From NCBI GenBank assembly GCA_003132425.1, contig PKXS01000097.1, positions 1 to 33,529 on the forward strand: DNA of 33,529 nucleotides, in the 5' to 3' direction. Source of the DNA: Gammaproteobacteria bacterium (GTDB taxonomy: Bacteria; Pseudomonadota; Gammaproteobacteria; Steroidobacterales; Steroidobacteraceae). The notes beneath the pieces were generated by a model. It made no database searches. It had not been told where the DNA came from and saw only the letters and a list, made by a program, of their open reading frames with translations. Positions 1 through 8,413 of this stretch are shown here, in pieces; position 1 is the stretch's first letter; every line of letters begins with the position of its first letter. A program made the position numbers and the translations under genes.

Positions 1-1
1 T

Positions 2-121
2 ACCAGCGCCGACGGGAATTTCCTGGCATTGACGTATCTCGTGCTCGCGACCAGCCGCGAGCAACTGGACGCGATCTACCGCGAGCTGACCGCCTGCAAG
101 TCCGTATTGATGGCGCTGTAA
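2..121 (+). CDS. ybeD: DUF493 (YbeD/UPF0250) family protein, 3' end only
   Basis: Only the last 39 codons and the stop (TAA at 119-121) are inside the window. The readable tail contains DGNFLALTYLVLATSREQL and [15 protein letters not shown], which parallels the C-terminus of E. coli YbeD (a GNYHSVSITINATHIEQV segment followed by LYEELGKIDIVRMVL). YbeD is a small ACT-like protein of unclear function that usually sits directly upstream of lipB in the same direction. Here it faces lipB instead, and the two genes overlap tail to tail by 46 bp (76-121). The family call rests on a short segment. The 5' part lies outside the window. Confidence 0.75.
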   Translation, partial: TSADGNFLALTYLVLATSREQLDAIYRELTACKSVLMAL

Positions 122-741
122 TCGGCATCGAAACCCAGCTGCCGCAGTAGGTGCGGGGTCAGCCGGTCGATCACGGCGCCGATGTCGGCGACTGCGCAAA
201 GATCCGCCAGGCTCGTCACGACAAGTCCCCGATGACCGCACACGTTGATCCGTTCGAACGGTCGAAGGTCGAGGGACACATTAAGAGCAAGTCCGTGGTA
301 GCTCGCGCCGCGGCGAATCCGCAATCCGATGCTCGCGAGTTTCGCGCCGCCGACATACACGCCCGGCGCGTCGCGCGAGCCCATCGCCGTCACTCCCAAC
401 TCCGCCACGTACGCAATGACTGCGTTCTCGAGCGCCATCACCAATTGGCGCACACCCAGCGCATGCCGGCGTAGGTCGATGAGTGGATAAATCACGAGCT
501 GCCCGGGTCCGTGATAGGTCACTTGACCGCCGCGATCGATTTGCACGACTGGAATATCGCCGGGGCGCAGCAAATGCTCGCGGCTCGCGTTCAGCCCCAG
601 GGTAAACACGGGAGGATGCTCGACGAACCAGATTTCATCCGCCGTCGACGGCCCGCGCTCGTCGGTGAATCGCTGCATCGCCCGCCAGGTTGGCTCATAC
701 GGCGCGAGCCCGAGGCGGCGGATCACGGGGGCGCCGCTCAT
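76..741 (-). CDS. lipB: Octanoyl-[ACP]:protein octanoyltransferase LipB
   Basis: LipB moves the octanoyl group from acyl carrier protein to lipoyl domains such as GcvH and the E2 subunits of 2-oxo acid dehydrogenases, in the cytoplasm. The 221-residue product has the family blocks: [18 protein letters not shown] (about residues 70-87, with the conserved His77), [16 protein letters not shown] with the catalytic Lys134, [13 protein letters not shown], and INVCGHRG with the catalytic Cys168 (usually INPCG). The ATG at 741-739 overlaps the lipA stop as ATGA, so translation is probably coupled to lipA. Its 3' end overlaps the opposing ybeD gene by 46 bp, which is unusual for this pair. Length is normal for the family. 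Confidence 0.96.
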   Translation of the reverse strand: MSGAPVIRRLGLAPYEPTWRAMQRFTDERGPSTADEIWFVEHPPVFTLGLNASREHLLRPGDIPVVQIDRGGQVTYHGPGQLVIYPLIDLRRHALGVRQLVMALENAVIAYVAELGVTAMGSRDAPGVYVGGAKLASIGLRIRRGASYHGLALNVSLDLRPFERINVCGHRGLVVTSLADLCAVADIGAVIDRLTPHLLRQLGFDADYSAINTDLQAVSSR

Positions 742-1784
742 GGATCGATGCGCGCGCCGGCGGCCCTTGCTGCGAGTTTGCCGTTATCCAGACCCGCGTT
801 GTTGCGGGCAAGCGCTTGTTCGGCGCGATAGCTCGAGCGCACCAAGGGACCGGACACGCACTCCAGAAACCCAAGGCCCAGGGCCCATTCGCGATACCGA
901 TCGAACTGCTCCGGAGTCACGAACCGCGCGACATTCAAATGATTCGGCGTCGGTCTCAAGTACTGCCCCAGCGTCAGAATATCCACCGCCGCCGCGCGCA
1001 GATCGATCATCGTCGCTCGAATCTCGGCGTCGGTTTCGCCCAGGCCAAGCATCACGCTGGTTTTCGTCAGGACACCGGGTCGAAACGCCTTCGCATGCCG
1101 CAGCACGCCGATGGTTTGCTCATAACCGGCCCGCGGATCGCGCACCGGATGCGTCAGTCGCCGCACCGTCTCGACATTTTGCGCGAACACCTGCAAACCC
1201 GAATCCAGCACCGTTTGCACATCGTGCATCACGCCTTGGAAATCCGGGGTCAGCGCCTCCACGGCTGTGTCCGGGTTGCGGCGCTTGATGGCGCGAATCG
1301 CCGCCGCATAATGCGCGGCGCCGCCGTCGGGCAAGTCGTCACGGTTCACCGACGTGAGTACAACGTACTTCAGCTTCATCAATTCGACCGACCGCGCCAC
1401 GTTCTCCGGTTCTTGGCTATCCAGCCAACCTCGCGGATTCCCCGTATCCACGGCGCAAAAGCGGCACGCGCGCGTGCAAACAGCGCCCATTAACATAATA
1501 GTAGCCGTACCCGCATTCCAGCATTCGCCAATATTGGGGCACTTGGCCTCCTCGCAAACCGTGCTCAAGGCGTGTTCGCGAACGATATGCTTGACCGAAG
1601 CGAATCCGGCGCCGGCCGCCATGGGCGCGCGCAGCCACGGGGGTTTGCGCGCGCCCGCACTCGGGGCTGCGGTGCGCTTAATCCCGTCTTTGATTGCCGT
1701 AAAGCCTTGAGATGTCGTGTATTTCTCGCCGCTGCGGGCCGGCAACTGCGGTTGCAGAATGGGCTTGCCTTTGAATTCAGACAT
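738..1784 (-). CDS. lipA: Lipoyl synthase LipA (radical SAM)
   Basis: LipA inserts two sulfurs into protein-bound octanoyl chains, completing the lipoyl cofactor started by LipB. The 348-residue protein carries the auxiliary-cluster motif Cys77-x4-Cys82-x5-Cys88 ([12 protein letters not shown]), the radical SAM motif Cys103-x3-Cys107-x2-Cys110 (CTRACRFC), and the C-terminal RSSY motif at 316-319 whose serine ligates the auxiliary cluster. The ATG at 1784 lies 4 bp after the murU stop. I see no good Shine-Dalgarno sequence, but TACAAT (1796-1791 on -) sits exactly 6 nt before the ATG, so the gene may also be transcribed from its own promoter as a leaderless mRNA. It overlaps lipB by 4 bp. Confidence 0.97.
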   Translation of the reverse strand: MSEFKGKPILQPQLPARSGEKYTTSQGFTAIKDGIKRTAAPSAGARKPPWLRAPMAAGAGFASVKHIVREHALSTVCEEAKCPNIGECWNAGTATIMLMGAVCTRACRFCAVDTGNPRGWLDSQEPENVARSVELMKLKYVVLTSVNRDDLPDGGAAHYAAAIRAIKRRNPDTAVEALTPDFQGVMHDVQTVLDSGLQVFAQNVETVRRLTHPVRDPRAGYEQTIGVLRHAKAFRPGVLTKTSVMLGLGETDAEIRATMIDLRAAAVDILTLGQYLRPTPNHLNVARFVTPEQFDRYREWALGLGFLECVSGPLVRSSYRAEQALARNNAGLDNGKLAARAAGARIDP

Positions 1785-1788
1785 GAAG

Positions 1789-2481
1789 CTATTGTACCCC
1801 AGCCTCGTTCAAGGCCCGTAGACGGTCGGGCGCGCCGACGTCCTCCCACAGCCCTCGATACAGCTCCGCAGAACAGCGCCCCGCAGCCATCGAGCGCAGC
1901 AGCAACGGCTTTAAGGGACGCACGCCGTCCTCGCAGCCGGCGAAGAACTCCTCTCGATACACCGCAATGCCGGTGAACGTGTATTGCCCCGCCGCAGCCG
2001 GCAATGCCAAGCCTTGCTCAATTCCAAAATCGCCCTCGGGGTGATGAGGCGGATTCGGCGCGAGGACAAGGTGAGCATCGCTGCGCCCGCCCAGGCTCAA
2101 ATGCTCGAAGGGGTAGTCGGTGAATATATCGCCATTGACCACGGCAAAGGGGCCCGGGCTCAAATGCGGTAGGGCGCGGACGATGCCGCCCGCCGTTCCC
2201 AGCGCACCCGGCCCCTCCTCGCTGTAACTGATAAGCACGCCGTAGCGCGAGCCGTCCCCCAAATACTCGCGAATCTGCGATCCCAGCCATGCCAGATTGA
2301 TCACGATTCGACTCGCGCCGGCGCGCGCAAGTCCAAGCACGTGACGCTCGATGAGCGGCTGCCCGCGCACCCGCAGCAGCGGTTTGGGAATGGAGTCGGT
2401 CAACGGACGCATACGCTCGCCGCGCCCGGCCGCGAGAATCATGGCCGCGCGCGGTCTCTCGGCCGCCGTGCTCACCGTCAC
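1789..2481 (-). CDS. murU: N-acetylmuramate alpha-1-phosphate uridylyltransferase MurU
   Basis: MurU converts MurNAc-1-phosphate plus UTP to UDP-MurNAc in the peptidoglycan recycling route that bypasses de novo synthesis, and so bypasses fosfomycin-sensitive MurA. The 230-residue protein is a nucleotidyltransferase with the signature [13 protein letters not shown] (17-29), IPKPLL and VNGDIFTD. The partner kinase gene amgK lies immediately upstream, which separates MurU from generic sugar-phosphate nucleotidyltransferases. The start is GTG at 2481, overlapping the amgK stop as GTGA and preceded by GGAG at 7 nt. An ATG at 2442 would remove the first 13 residues. It leads into lipA after 4 bp. 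Confidence 0.9.
   Translation of the reverse strand: MTVSTAAERPRAAMILAAGRGERMRPLTDSIPKPLLRVRGQPLIERHVLGLARAGASRIVINLAWLGSQIREYLGDGSRYGVLISYSEEGPGALGTAGGIVRALPHLSPGPFAVVNGDIFTDYPFEHLSLGGRSDAHLVLAPNPPHHPEGDFGIEQGLALPAAAGQYTFTGIAVYREEFFAGCEDGVRPLKPLLLRSMAAGRCSAELYRGLWEDVGAPDRLRALNEAGVQ
1791..1796 (-). promoter_or_regulatory. Candidate -10 element for a leaderless lipA transcript
   Basis: TACAAT on the minus strand, followed by AGCTTC and then the lipA ATG. Initiation 7 nt past the hexamer would fall on the A of the ATG. It overlaps the end of murU. I see no convincing -35 hexamer at 16-18 bp, so this rests on the -10 match and on the same layout recurring at other genes in the window. Confidence 0.45.
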
Positions 2482-3512
2482 GCGACCGCTCCGCCTTGAG
2501 CGCGTTGAAACTCCGGTTCGATCCGGCTCGCAATGAAGTCGGCGAATCGGGCCGTCTGCGCATAGGCGCCGGCCGCGGCGCGCGTGTAGTGGAGCACGCG
2601 CGGCAAGTCGTTGAGGTACTGCGACTTGCCGTCGCGATGGTAAAGCCGGGAAAATATGCCCAGCACTTTGATGTGCCGCTGCAATCCGAGTAGGTCGAAC
2701 CAGCGGATGAACTGCGCCTCATCCTCGCCCGCGGCAAGCCCCGCGCCGAGCAATCCTTCGCGGTGCTGCAAAGCCCAGGCGCGCGCGCGCGGCGGCGGCC
2801 AGGCGATATAGCAGTCCTTCAGCAGCGACACCAGATCGTAGGTCACGGGTCCGGTAACCGCATCCTGGAAATCCAGCACGCCGGGATTGTTATCCGCAGT
2901 GAGCAGCAGATTTCGCGAATGATAGTCGCGGTGCACGAAGACCGTAGGCTGCGATAATGCCTCCTGAACGAGAAACTCGAACAACTGGTCCAGCATGCCG
3001 CGCTCCGCGGCGCCGATGCTCATCCCAAGGTGGCGGCCCAAGAACCACTGCGGCATCAGCTCCATCTCGCCCAACAATAATGAGCGGCCGTAGGTAGGCA
3101 ATTCGCGCGCCGCCGCGCCGCCCGCCGTTTGCATTTTCAGCAGCGTATTCAGCGCATCGGCGTACAGGGCGTCCACATTCCGGCCCCCCGCCAGCTCGTC
3201 AAGATATGGACGCGAACCCAAGTCCGACAGCAACAGCAGTCCCTGATCCACATTGCGCGCCAGCAACACCGGCGCATTCACACCCATGCACAGCAGCATT
3301 TGCGCGACCTCGATGAAAGGCCGCAGGTTTTCCTTGTCGGGTGGCGCGTCCATCACGATGTACGTATCCGTGCCGCGCGTTACACGGAAATAGCGGCGAA
3401 AACTAGCGTCCGAGGAGGCAGGTTCGATCCGGCAGCCCGCAAATCCGAGATCGTCGAATACCCACCGAGTCAGAACCGACAGGCGGGAATCGCTTGCATC
3501 CGGTGCACCCAT
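2478..3512 (-). CDS. amgK: Anomeric MurNAc/GlcNAc kinase AmgK
   Basis: AmgK phosphorylates the anomeric carbon of MurNAc (and GlcNAc) to give the 1-phosphate used by MurU. The 344-residue protein belongs to the aminoglycoside phosphotransferase-like kinases: an N-terminal lobe with SSDASFRRYFRV and YIVMDAPP, the catalytic loop HRDYHSRN at about 194-201 (Asp196), and the metal-binding GVLDFQDAVTGP. The reading frame stays open far upstream to 4154, but that part lies opposite lptD. The ATG at 3512 gives the normal family length and follows a TATACT -10 candidate by about 30 nt. The pair amgK-murU next to a divergent lptD is the known arrangement in Pseudomonas, which supports the assignment. 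Confidence 0.9.
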   Translation of the reverse strand: MGAPDASDSRLSVLTRWVFDDLGFAGCRIEPASSDASFRRYFRVTRGTDTYIVMDAPPDKENLRPFIEVAQMLLCMGVNAPVLLARNVDQGLLLLSDLGSRPYLDELAGGRNVDALYADALNTLLKMQTAGGAAARELPTYGRSLLLGEMELMPQWFLGRHLGMSIGAAERGMLDQLFEFLVQEALSQPTVFVHRDYHSRNLLLTADNNPGVLDFQDAVTGPVTYDLVSLLKDCYIAWPPPRARAWALQHREGLLGAGLAAGEDEAQFIRWFDLLGLQRHIKVLGIFSRLYHRDGKSQYLNDLPRVLHYTRAAAGAYAQTARFADFIASRIEPEFQRAQGGAVA

Positions 3513-3548
3513 GCTTGACCATCGACCCACCGCAAATGCGGCGCGCGC

Positions 3549-3565
3549 AGTATACCGCCTATAAT
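3549..3565. promoter_or_regulatory. Back-to-back -10 elements of the amgK/lptD divergent promoter
   Basis: A perfect TATAAT on + (3560-3565) and a TATACT on - (3554-3549) stand 5 bp apart. The predicted start sites are near 3572 for lptD and near 3542 for amgK. The two polymerase footprints would overlap, so they should compete. The TATAAT overlaps an in-frame ATG at 3564, which argues that lptD starts at the later ATG at 3606. The -35 regions are weak on both strands. Confidence 0.55.
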
Positions 3566-3605
3566 GCGCGCGCCCACGCAATCCTCGAGGCGCTGCAATT
3601 TGCTC

Positions 3606-6059
3606 ATGGCTTCTGATGTTCGAGCCGCATTGTTTACTTTCTGCCTCGCGGCAACCTCGATGGTTCGCGCCGCGGATATGTGCCCTTCTCCACCGAAGCA
3701 CGTTGCGCCTGCGGCCGATATAGCCCTCGACGATCTGCGTATTCACATCGACACCGACGGCGCGATTCTCAGCGCCGACGGGACCGATGTTCTGAACGGC
3801 CGCGTGAAAGTCCGCCAGGGAGCGCGCAGCGTGTCGGCCGATACGGTCACCTACGATGAAAAGACCGGCAAAGTATCGGTCAAGGGTTCGGTGGACTTCG
3901 AAGACCCCAAGATGCGCGTGCTCGGCCCGACGGGCAGCTACGACACTGTGGGCCACGCGAATTTCGACCAGGCCGATTTTCAGCTCCTGGATCGCAACGG
4001 GCGCGGTTTCGCCAGTGAAATCGCGGTTCAGCCGGATGGCAAGATCGCGCTCGCGGACGTGCGCTACACGACCTGTCCGGTCGGTGATCAGGATTGGATG
4101 CTGCAGGCATCCTCGATCAACCTCGACACCAAACGGCAGGAGGGCACCGGGCACGGCGTCCTCTTGCGTTTCAAAGATGTGCCCATTTTCTACACACCGT
4201 ATATTTCATTTCCCATGGGCGATGAGCGCAAGAGCGGCTTCTTGTTTCCGACCTTCGGCCACTCCAGCAGCAACGGCTACGAGCTGGAAGTTCCCTACTA
4301 TCTCAATCTGGCGCCGAATTACGATCTCAGCCTCACCCCGGGGCTGCTGTCCGCGCGAGGCGTGCAGCTCGGCGGCGAATTCCGCTATTTGACGGGCAGC
4401 TCGCACGGACAAATCGAGGCCACGTTCCTGCCTGACGATGCGCAGACGCACACCGAGCGTACCTACTTTCACTATTCGGATATCACGGACATCAAGCCGG
4501 GACTGCGTTTCGACACCGACATTGCGAGCGTCAGCGACAGCCAATATTTCGAAGACTTCGCGGTCGGCTCGGAGGCAACCAGCGTGACTTTTCTCGAACG
4601 CCGCGCCGATTTGCTGTACAACGACGACGTCTGGCGGATACGGGCCGAGCTGCAGAACTTTCAGACCATCGATATTGTCAACCTCCCGTACGACGAACGG
4701 CCGTATTCGCGTTTGCCGCGAGTCGATGTGCAAGCGCTGTGGCCGGTACCAGACACCCATTTTGAGTTGGCTCTGCAGAGCGAGGCTGTGAATTTCGTAC
4801 GCGACATAGGCCCCGACGGGGTGCGGCTTCCCACCGGCTTGAGGTTGGATTTGTCGCCGGAGCTGCTTTGGTCGATCCGCGCCTCCGGCTACTACTTCGA
4901 GCCTGCGGTCGGTTATCACTTCACGCAGTACGATTTGGATAACACATTTTCCGGCATGCCGACGACGCCGACGCGCGCGATGCCCTATGGGCGCCTCGAC
5001 ACGGGGTTGGTATTCGAAAGAGATTCCGGCTCCCAGGGCCAGCGCACCCAGATCCTGGAGCCGCGCTTGGTCTACAGCTACGTGCCCTACCGCAATCAAG
5101 ACGAGCTGCCGGTATTCGACAGTGGTCTGCCGGATTTGAATTTGACCGAGTTGTTTCGCACCAATCGTTTCGTGGGCGACGATCGCATCGGCGACGCCAA
5201 CCAGCTCGCCGTCGGTCTGACCACCCGTCTATTCGACCATGACACGGGCGCGCAGTATTTGTCGGCAACCTTGGGCCAGATCCGCTATTTCACCGTTCCG
5301 CGGGTAACGCTGCCCGGACAAACCGACCCGACCTTTGCCCCGAGCTTGGTGCTGCCCGGGGAAACCAACCCGGCGTTGCCCCCTCAGGTGCTCATGACCT
5401 TTCCCGGACAGGCCCCCGTGTTTGCCCCCGCGGAGACGCTCGTGACCTTGCACGGTCAGACCTACGTGACCACCCCAGGAGAGCCGCTGACGAACCTGAC
5501 CCGAGGGCTTCTCCTAAGCTTGCCTGAGCAATCAGTCGGGGCGGGACAATTGCCCGGGTCGCTCGACGCCTCGGACCTGGTCGCCGACATAGCGGTGACG
5601 GCGTACAAGAATTGGGGTCTCAACGTCGACTACAATTGGAACCCGTATACCTCGCATACCGATAAATCGGAGATCGCGCTCCAGTATCGCCCGGATCCCC
5701 GCCGGGTGGTCAATATCGCGTATCGATTCCAAGAAGGGATACTCAAACAGTGGGACGGATCTTTCGCTTGGCCGATTGCCGATCACTGGAACACCGTCGG
5801 GCGCTGGGTCTACTCGCTTCAGGACCACCAGACGATCGAACAGCTGGCCGGATTCGAATACAAAAGCTGCTGCTGGAAAATTCAGATCGTGCAGCGCCGC
5901 TATGTCCGCGTCACCAACGGCACCACCCCGGGACTTGACACCTCGATTGCATTACAATTGGAACTCACGGGCCTAAGTTCGGTCGGAAAAGCGTCGAATA
6001 CCCTCTTGGAGCAGGAAATTCGCGGCTACTCGACCCGCGACCCGAATATCCAGCAATGA
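3606..6059 (+). CDS. lptD: LPS assembly outer membrane protein LptD
   Basis: LptD forms the outer membrane translocon that, with LptE, inserts lipopolysaccharide into the outer leaflet. With the ATG at 3606 the product is 817 residues: a signal peptide (ending about MVRA), an OstA/LptA-like beta-jellyroll (about 40-170), then a long beta-barrel. Four cysteines match the E. coli pattern for the functional disulfides: Cys26 (ADMC), Cys157 (YTTCPVG) and the adjacent pair Cys755-Cys756 (KSCCWKIQIV). An earlier in-frame ATG at 3564 would add 14 residues but overlaps the TATAAT promoter hexamer. Within the barrel, residues about 569-631 are a proline/glycine-rich degenerate repeat (separate entry). 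It heads the lptD-surA-pdxA-rsmA operon, with surA 12 bp downstream. Confidence 0.95.
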   Translation: MASDVRAALFTFCLAATSMVRAADMCPSPPKHVAPAADIALDDLRIHIDTDGAILSADGTDVLNGRVKVRQGARSVSADTVTYDEKTGKVSVKGSVDFEDPKMRVLGPTGSYDTVGHANFDQADFQLLDRNGRGFASEIAVQPDGKIALADVRYTTCPVGDQDWMLQASSINLDTKRQEGTGHGVLLRFKDVPIFYTPYISFPMGDERKSGFLFPTFGHSSSNGYELEVPYYLNLAPNYDLSLTPGLLSARGVQLGGEFRYLTGSSHGQIEATFLPDDAQTHTERTYFHYSDITDIKPGLRFDTDIASVSDSQYFEDFAVGSEATSVTFLERRADLLYNDDVWRIRAELQNFQTIDIVNLPYDERPYSRLPRVDVQALWPVPDTHFELALQSEAVNFVRDIGPDGVRLPTGLRLDLSPELLWSIRASGYYFEPAVGYHFTQYDLDNTFSGMPTTPTRAMPYGRLDTGLVFERDSGSQGQRTQILEPRLVYSYVPYRNQDELPVFDSGLPDLNLTELFRTNRFVGDDRIGDANQLAVGLTTRLFDHDTGAQYLSATLGQIRYFTVPRVTLPGQTDPTFAPSLVLPGETNPALPPQVLMTFPGQAPVFAPAETLVTLHGQTYVTTPGEPLTNLTRGLLLSLPEQSVGAGQLPGSLDASDLVADIAVTAYKNWGLNVDYNWNPYTSHTDKSEIALQYRPDPRRVVNIAYRFQEGILKQWDGSFAWPIADHWNTVGRWVYSLQDHQTIEQLAGFEYKSCCWKIQIVQRRYVRVTNGTTPGLDTSIALQLELTGLSSVGKASNTLLEQEIRGYSTRDPNIQQ
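5310..5495 (+). repeat. Degenerate 14-16-residue Pro/Gly repeat inside lptD
   Basis: Four in-frame units begin at nt 5310, 5352, 5400 and 5448: LPGQTDPTFAPSLV, LPGETNPALPPQVLMT, FPGQAPVFAPAETLVT and LHGQTYVTTPGEPLTN. The shared core is (L/F)(P/H)G(Q/E) followed by T/A, P and an aliphatic tail, with spacing of 42-48 bp. It lies between barrel strands (after RYFTVPRVT, before the ASDLVADIAVTAY strand), where other LptD proteins have a short loop, so it probably forms an extended surface loop. The surface location is inferred. Confidence 0.75.
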
Positions 6060-6071
6060 GCCTGAATTTCT

Positions 6072-7412
6072 ATGACCCGCAGTCTTATGATCAATAGCCG
6101 ACCTTGGCACAAACGCGCCGCTTTCTGCTTCGCGTTCATTGCAGCGATCCTCCTCGTCCAGGCGGCCGATGCGCAGACGCGCGATATCGGCGTGCACGGT
6201 GTATTGCTTGACCGCATTGCGGCGGTCGTCAACGACGGGTTGGTGTTGAAAAGCGAATTGGATGCCCAGATCGAGGCCGTCACTAAGCGGCTGCGGGAGC
6301 AGAAGGTCGAGCTGCCGCCGGAAAACGTCCTGAAGGAGCAGGTGCTCGAGCGCCTGATTGTACAGGAAATCGAGGTGCAGCGAGCCAAGCACATCGGCCT
6401 AACCATCTCGGACGAACAACTGAACGGCGCGCTACAGGAAATCGCGGTGCGAAATAAAATCCCCTTCGATCAATTGCCGACGGCACTCGCTGCACAGGGC
6501 GTCGACTACAAGGCATACCGCGAAAGCATGCGCAAAGAGCTGACTTTGAGCACGTTGCGGCAGCGCGATGTGATCGCTCACATCAACGTCAGTCCGCATG
6601 AGCTCGAACAGTATCTCGAGCGTCAGTCGAGCGAGGCGAGCAACGACGAATTCAACGTCTCGCATATCCTGCTGTCCTTGCCGGCGGCCGCCACCCCGCA
6701 ACAGATCGAGGAGATCACTCGCAAAGCCAAGAATTTGTCCGAACGCGCGACGAAGGGCGAGGATTTCGGTCAGCTCGCGATCGCGAACTCCAACAGCCAA
6801 ACGGCCCTGGACGGCGGCCAACTCGGATGGCGCAAGGGCTCCCAGCTGCCCCAGTTCATTTTGGAGCTCGTCACCAAAATGAAGCCGGGCGAAGTGAGCG
6901 AGCCGGTACGCACGCCGAGCGGCTTCCACATCGTCAAGCTCAACGAGCGGCGCAACGGCCAAGCACAAGTGATCATCAATCAGATTCATGTGCGCCACAT
7001 ATTGTTGAAGCCCAACGAATTGGATGACGATGAAACCGTTCGGCAGAAATTATCCAAGCTGCGGGACCGCATATTGAAGGGCGAAGATTTTGCCGGCATC
7101 GCGTCGGCAACCTCGGAAGATCCGGGCTCCGCGCCGGACGGAGGCGACTTGGGTTGGGCCGGCCCGGGCACCTTTGTGCCGGAGTTCGACAAGGCGATTG
7201 CCGACTTGAAAGTGAACGAGATCAGCCAGCCGTTCAAGACTCGCTACGGCTGGCACATCGTGCAAATGCTGGGCACACGTACCTACGACAGCACCGACGA
7301 TGTGCGTAAGCAACATGCGTTCGCAGCCATCCGCGAGAGCAAGGCGGACGAAGAGACTGAGCTTTGGCTGCACCGCTTACGCGACGAGGCCTTCGTCGAA
7401 ATCAAGATGTAG
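6072..7412 (+). CDS. surA: Periplasmic chaperone / peptidyl-prolyl isomerase SurA
   Basis: SurA escorts unfolded outer membrane proteins, LptD among them, across the periplasm to the BAM complex. The 446-residue product has a signal peptide (hydrophobic about 16-30, cleavage near AADA-QT), an N-terminal chaperone domain starting LLDRIAAVVNDGLVLKSEL, and two parvulin domains: about 192-295 (VSHILLSLP, DGGQLGWRKG, FHIVKLNE) and about 305-405 (VRHILLKPN, DGGDLGWAGPGTFVPEFD, WHIVQMLG). A short C-terminal helix follows. An ATG at 6087 (Met6) is an alternative start. The gene sits between lptD and pdxA as in E. coli, and its TAG stop shares a base with the pdxA GTG start. Confidence 0.96.
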   Translation: MTRSLMINSRPWHKRAAFCFAFIAAILLVQAADAQTRDIGVHGVLLDRIAAVVNDGLVLKSELDAQIEAVTKRLREQKVELPPENVLKEQVLERLIVQEIEVQRAKHIGLTISDEQLNGALQEIAVRNKIPFDQLPTALAAQGVDYKAYRESMRKELTLSTLRQRDVIAHINVSPHELEQYLERQSSEASNDEFNVSHILLSLPAAATPQQIEEITRKAKNLSERATKGEDFGQLAIANSNSQTALDGGQLGWRKGSQLPQFILELVTKMKPGEVSEPVRTPSGFHIVKLNERRNGQAQVIINQIHVRHILLKPNELDDDETVRQKLSKLRDRILKGEDFAGIASATSEDPGSAPDGGDLGWAGPGTFVPEFDKAIADLKVNEISQPFKTRYGWHIVQMLGTRTYDSTDDVRKQHAFAAIRESKADEETELWLHRLRDEAFVEIKM

Positions 7413-8413
7413 TGTACGTACCGCGTATCGTCGTCACGTCGGGGGAACCAGCGGGGATAGGCCCGGATTCCTGCGTGGTTCTCGCGCAGGCGAATTGGCA
7501 GGCCGATATCGTCGTCGCCGCCGACGCCTCCTTGATGGCGGCGACCGCAGCGGCGCTTGGGTTACCGCTCGAGATAAAGCTCTATGACTCATCGCAGCCG
7601 GTGGCTGCGCATCGCGCGGGCATCCTCAAAATCTTGCATGTGCCGGCGGCGCAACCGGTGGTCGCGGGCAGTCTCGATGCGCGCAATGCCGGCTATGTGA
7701 TCGCCATGCTTAATCGCGCCTGCGACGGCTGCATGAACGGTGAATTTGCGGCGATGGTAACGGCCCCGGTGCAGAAGAGCACTCTTCTGGACGCTGGATA
7801 CGCATTCAGCGGCCACACGGAATATCTCGCCGCCCGAACGCGCGCCGCGCTGCCTGTGATGATGCTGCTCAGCGATCGATTGCGCGTGGCTCTCGTAACG
7901 ACTCACTTGAGCCTGGCGGACGTGCCGCGGGCGATCACCCGAGACCGATTGCTGGCCACCCTGCGCATCGTGCAGACGGACTTGGAGCGCCACTTCGCGT
8001 TGAGCGCGCCGCGAATCGCGGTATTGGGCCTCAATCCGCACGCGGGAGAAGCCGGGCATCTGGGTCGCGAGGAAATCGATGTGATTCACCCCGTGATACG
8101 CCAGTTGCAGGCCGAGGGCCTGGACGTTCGCGGCCCGGTGCCGGCGGACACCGCATTTACGCCGCAATTCCTCGCCACTGCCGACGTGATTGTCGCGATG
8201 TACCACGATCAGGGTCTGCCCGTGATCAAGCATGCCAGTTTCGGCCATGCGGTGAACGTGACTCTGGGACTGCCGATTCTGCGCACCAGCGTCGATCATG
8301 GCACGGCGCTATCCTTGGCCCGCAGCGGCAAAGCCGACGTCGGAAGCTTGCGCGCCGCGCTGGCGCTTGCCGTGGAATTGGCGAGCGCAAGTACCGATCA
8401 TGCGGGTCCGTAA
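7412..8413 (+). CDS. pdxA: 4-hydroxythreonine-4-phosphate dehydrogenase PdxA
   Basis: PdxA oxidises 4-phosphohydroxy-L-threonine in the deoxyxylulose-dependent pathway to pyridoxal phosphate. The GTG at 7412 overlaps the surA TAG by one base and gives 333 residues (E. coli has 329), starting with YVPRIVVTSGEPAGIGPD. The frame is open further upstream, to 7364, but that would overlap surA by 49 bp and add residues without homology. Conserved blocks: CDGCMNGEFAAMVTAPVQK, FSGHTEYLAART with a metal-binding His, VALVTTHLSL, LNPHAGEAGHLG, MYHDQGLPVIK, and LGLPILRTSVDHGTAL. Its last 14 bp overlap rsmA. Order and direction match the E. coli operon. Confidence 0.96.
   Translation: MYVPRIVVTSGEPAGIGPDSCVVLAQANWQADIVVAADASLMAATAAALGLPLEIKLYDSSQPVAAHRAGILKILHVPAAQPVVAGSLDARNAGYVIAMLNRACDGCMNGEFAAMVTAPVQKSTLLDAGYAFSGHTEYLAARTRAALPVMMLLSDRLRVALVTTHLSLADVPRAITRDRLLATLRIVQTDLERHFALSAPRIAVLGLNPHAGEAGHLGREEIDVIHPVIRQLQAEGLDVRGPVPADTAFTPQFLATADVIVAMYHDQGLPVIKHASFGHAVNVTLGLPILRTSVDHGTALSLARSGKADVGSLRAALALAVELASASTDHAGP

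Noticed and set aside
3513-4154. Upstream extension of amgK
   Set aside because: The extra 214 codons lie opposite lptD, have no kinase similarity, and cross the divergent promoter.
4206-5099. A 297-codon - strand open frame inside lptD
   Set aside because: It is antisense to the conserved LptD barrel, with no family motif and no promoter.
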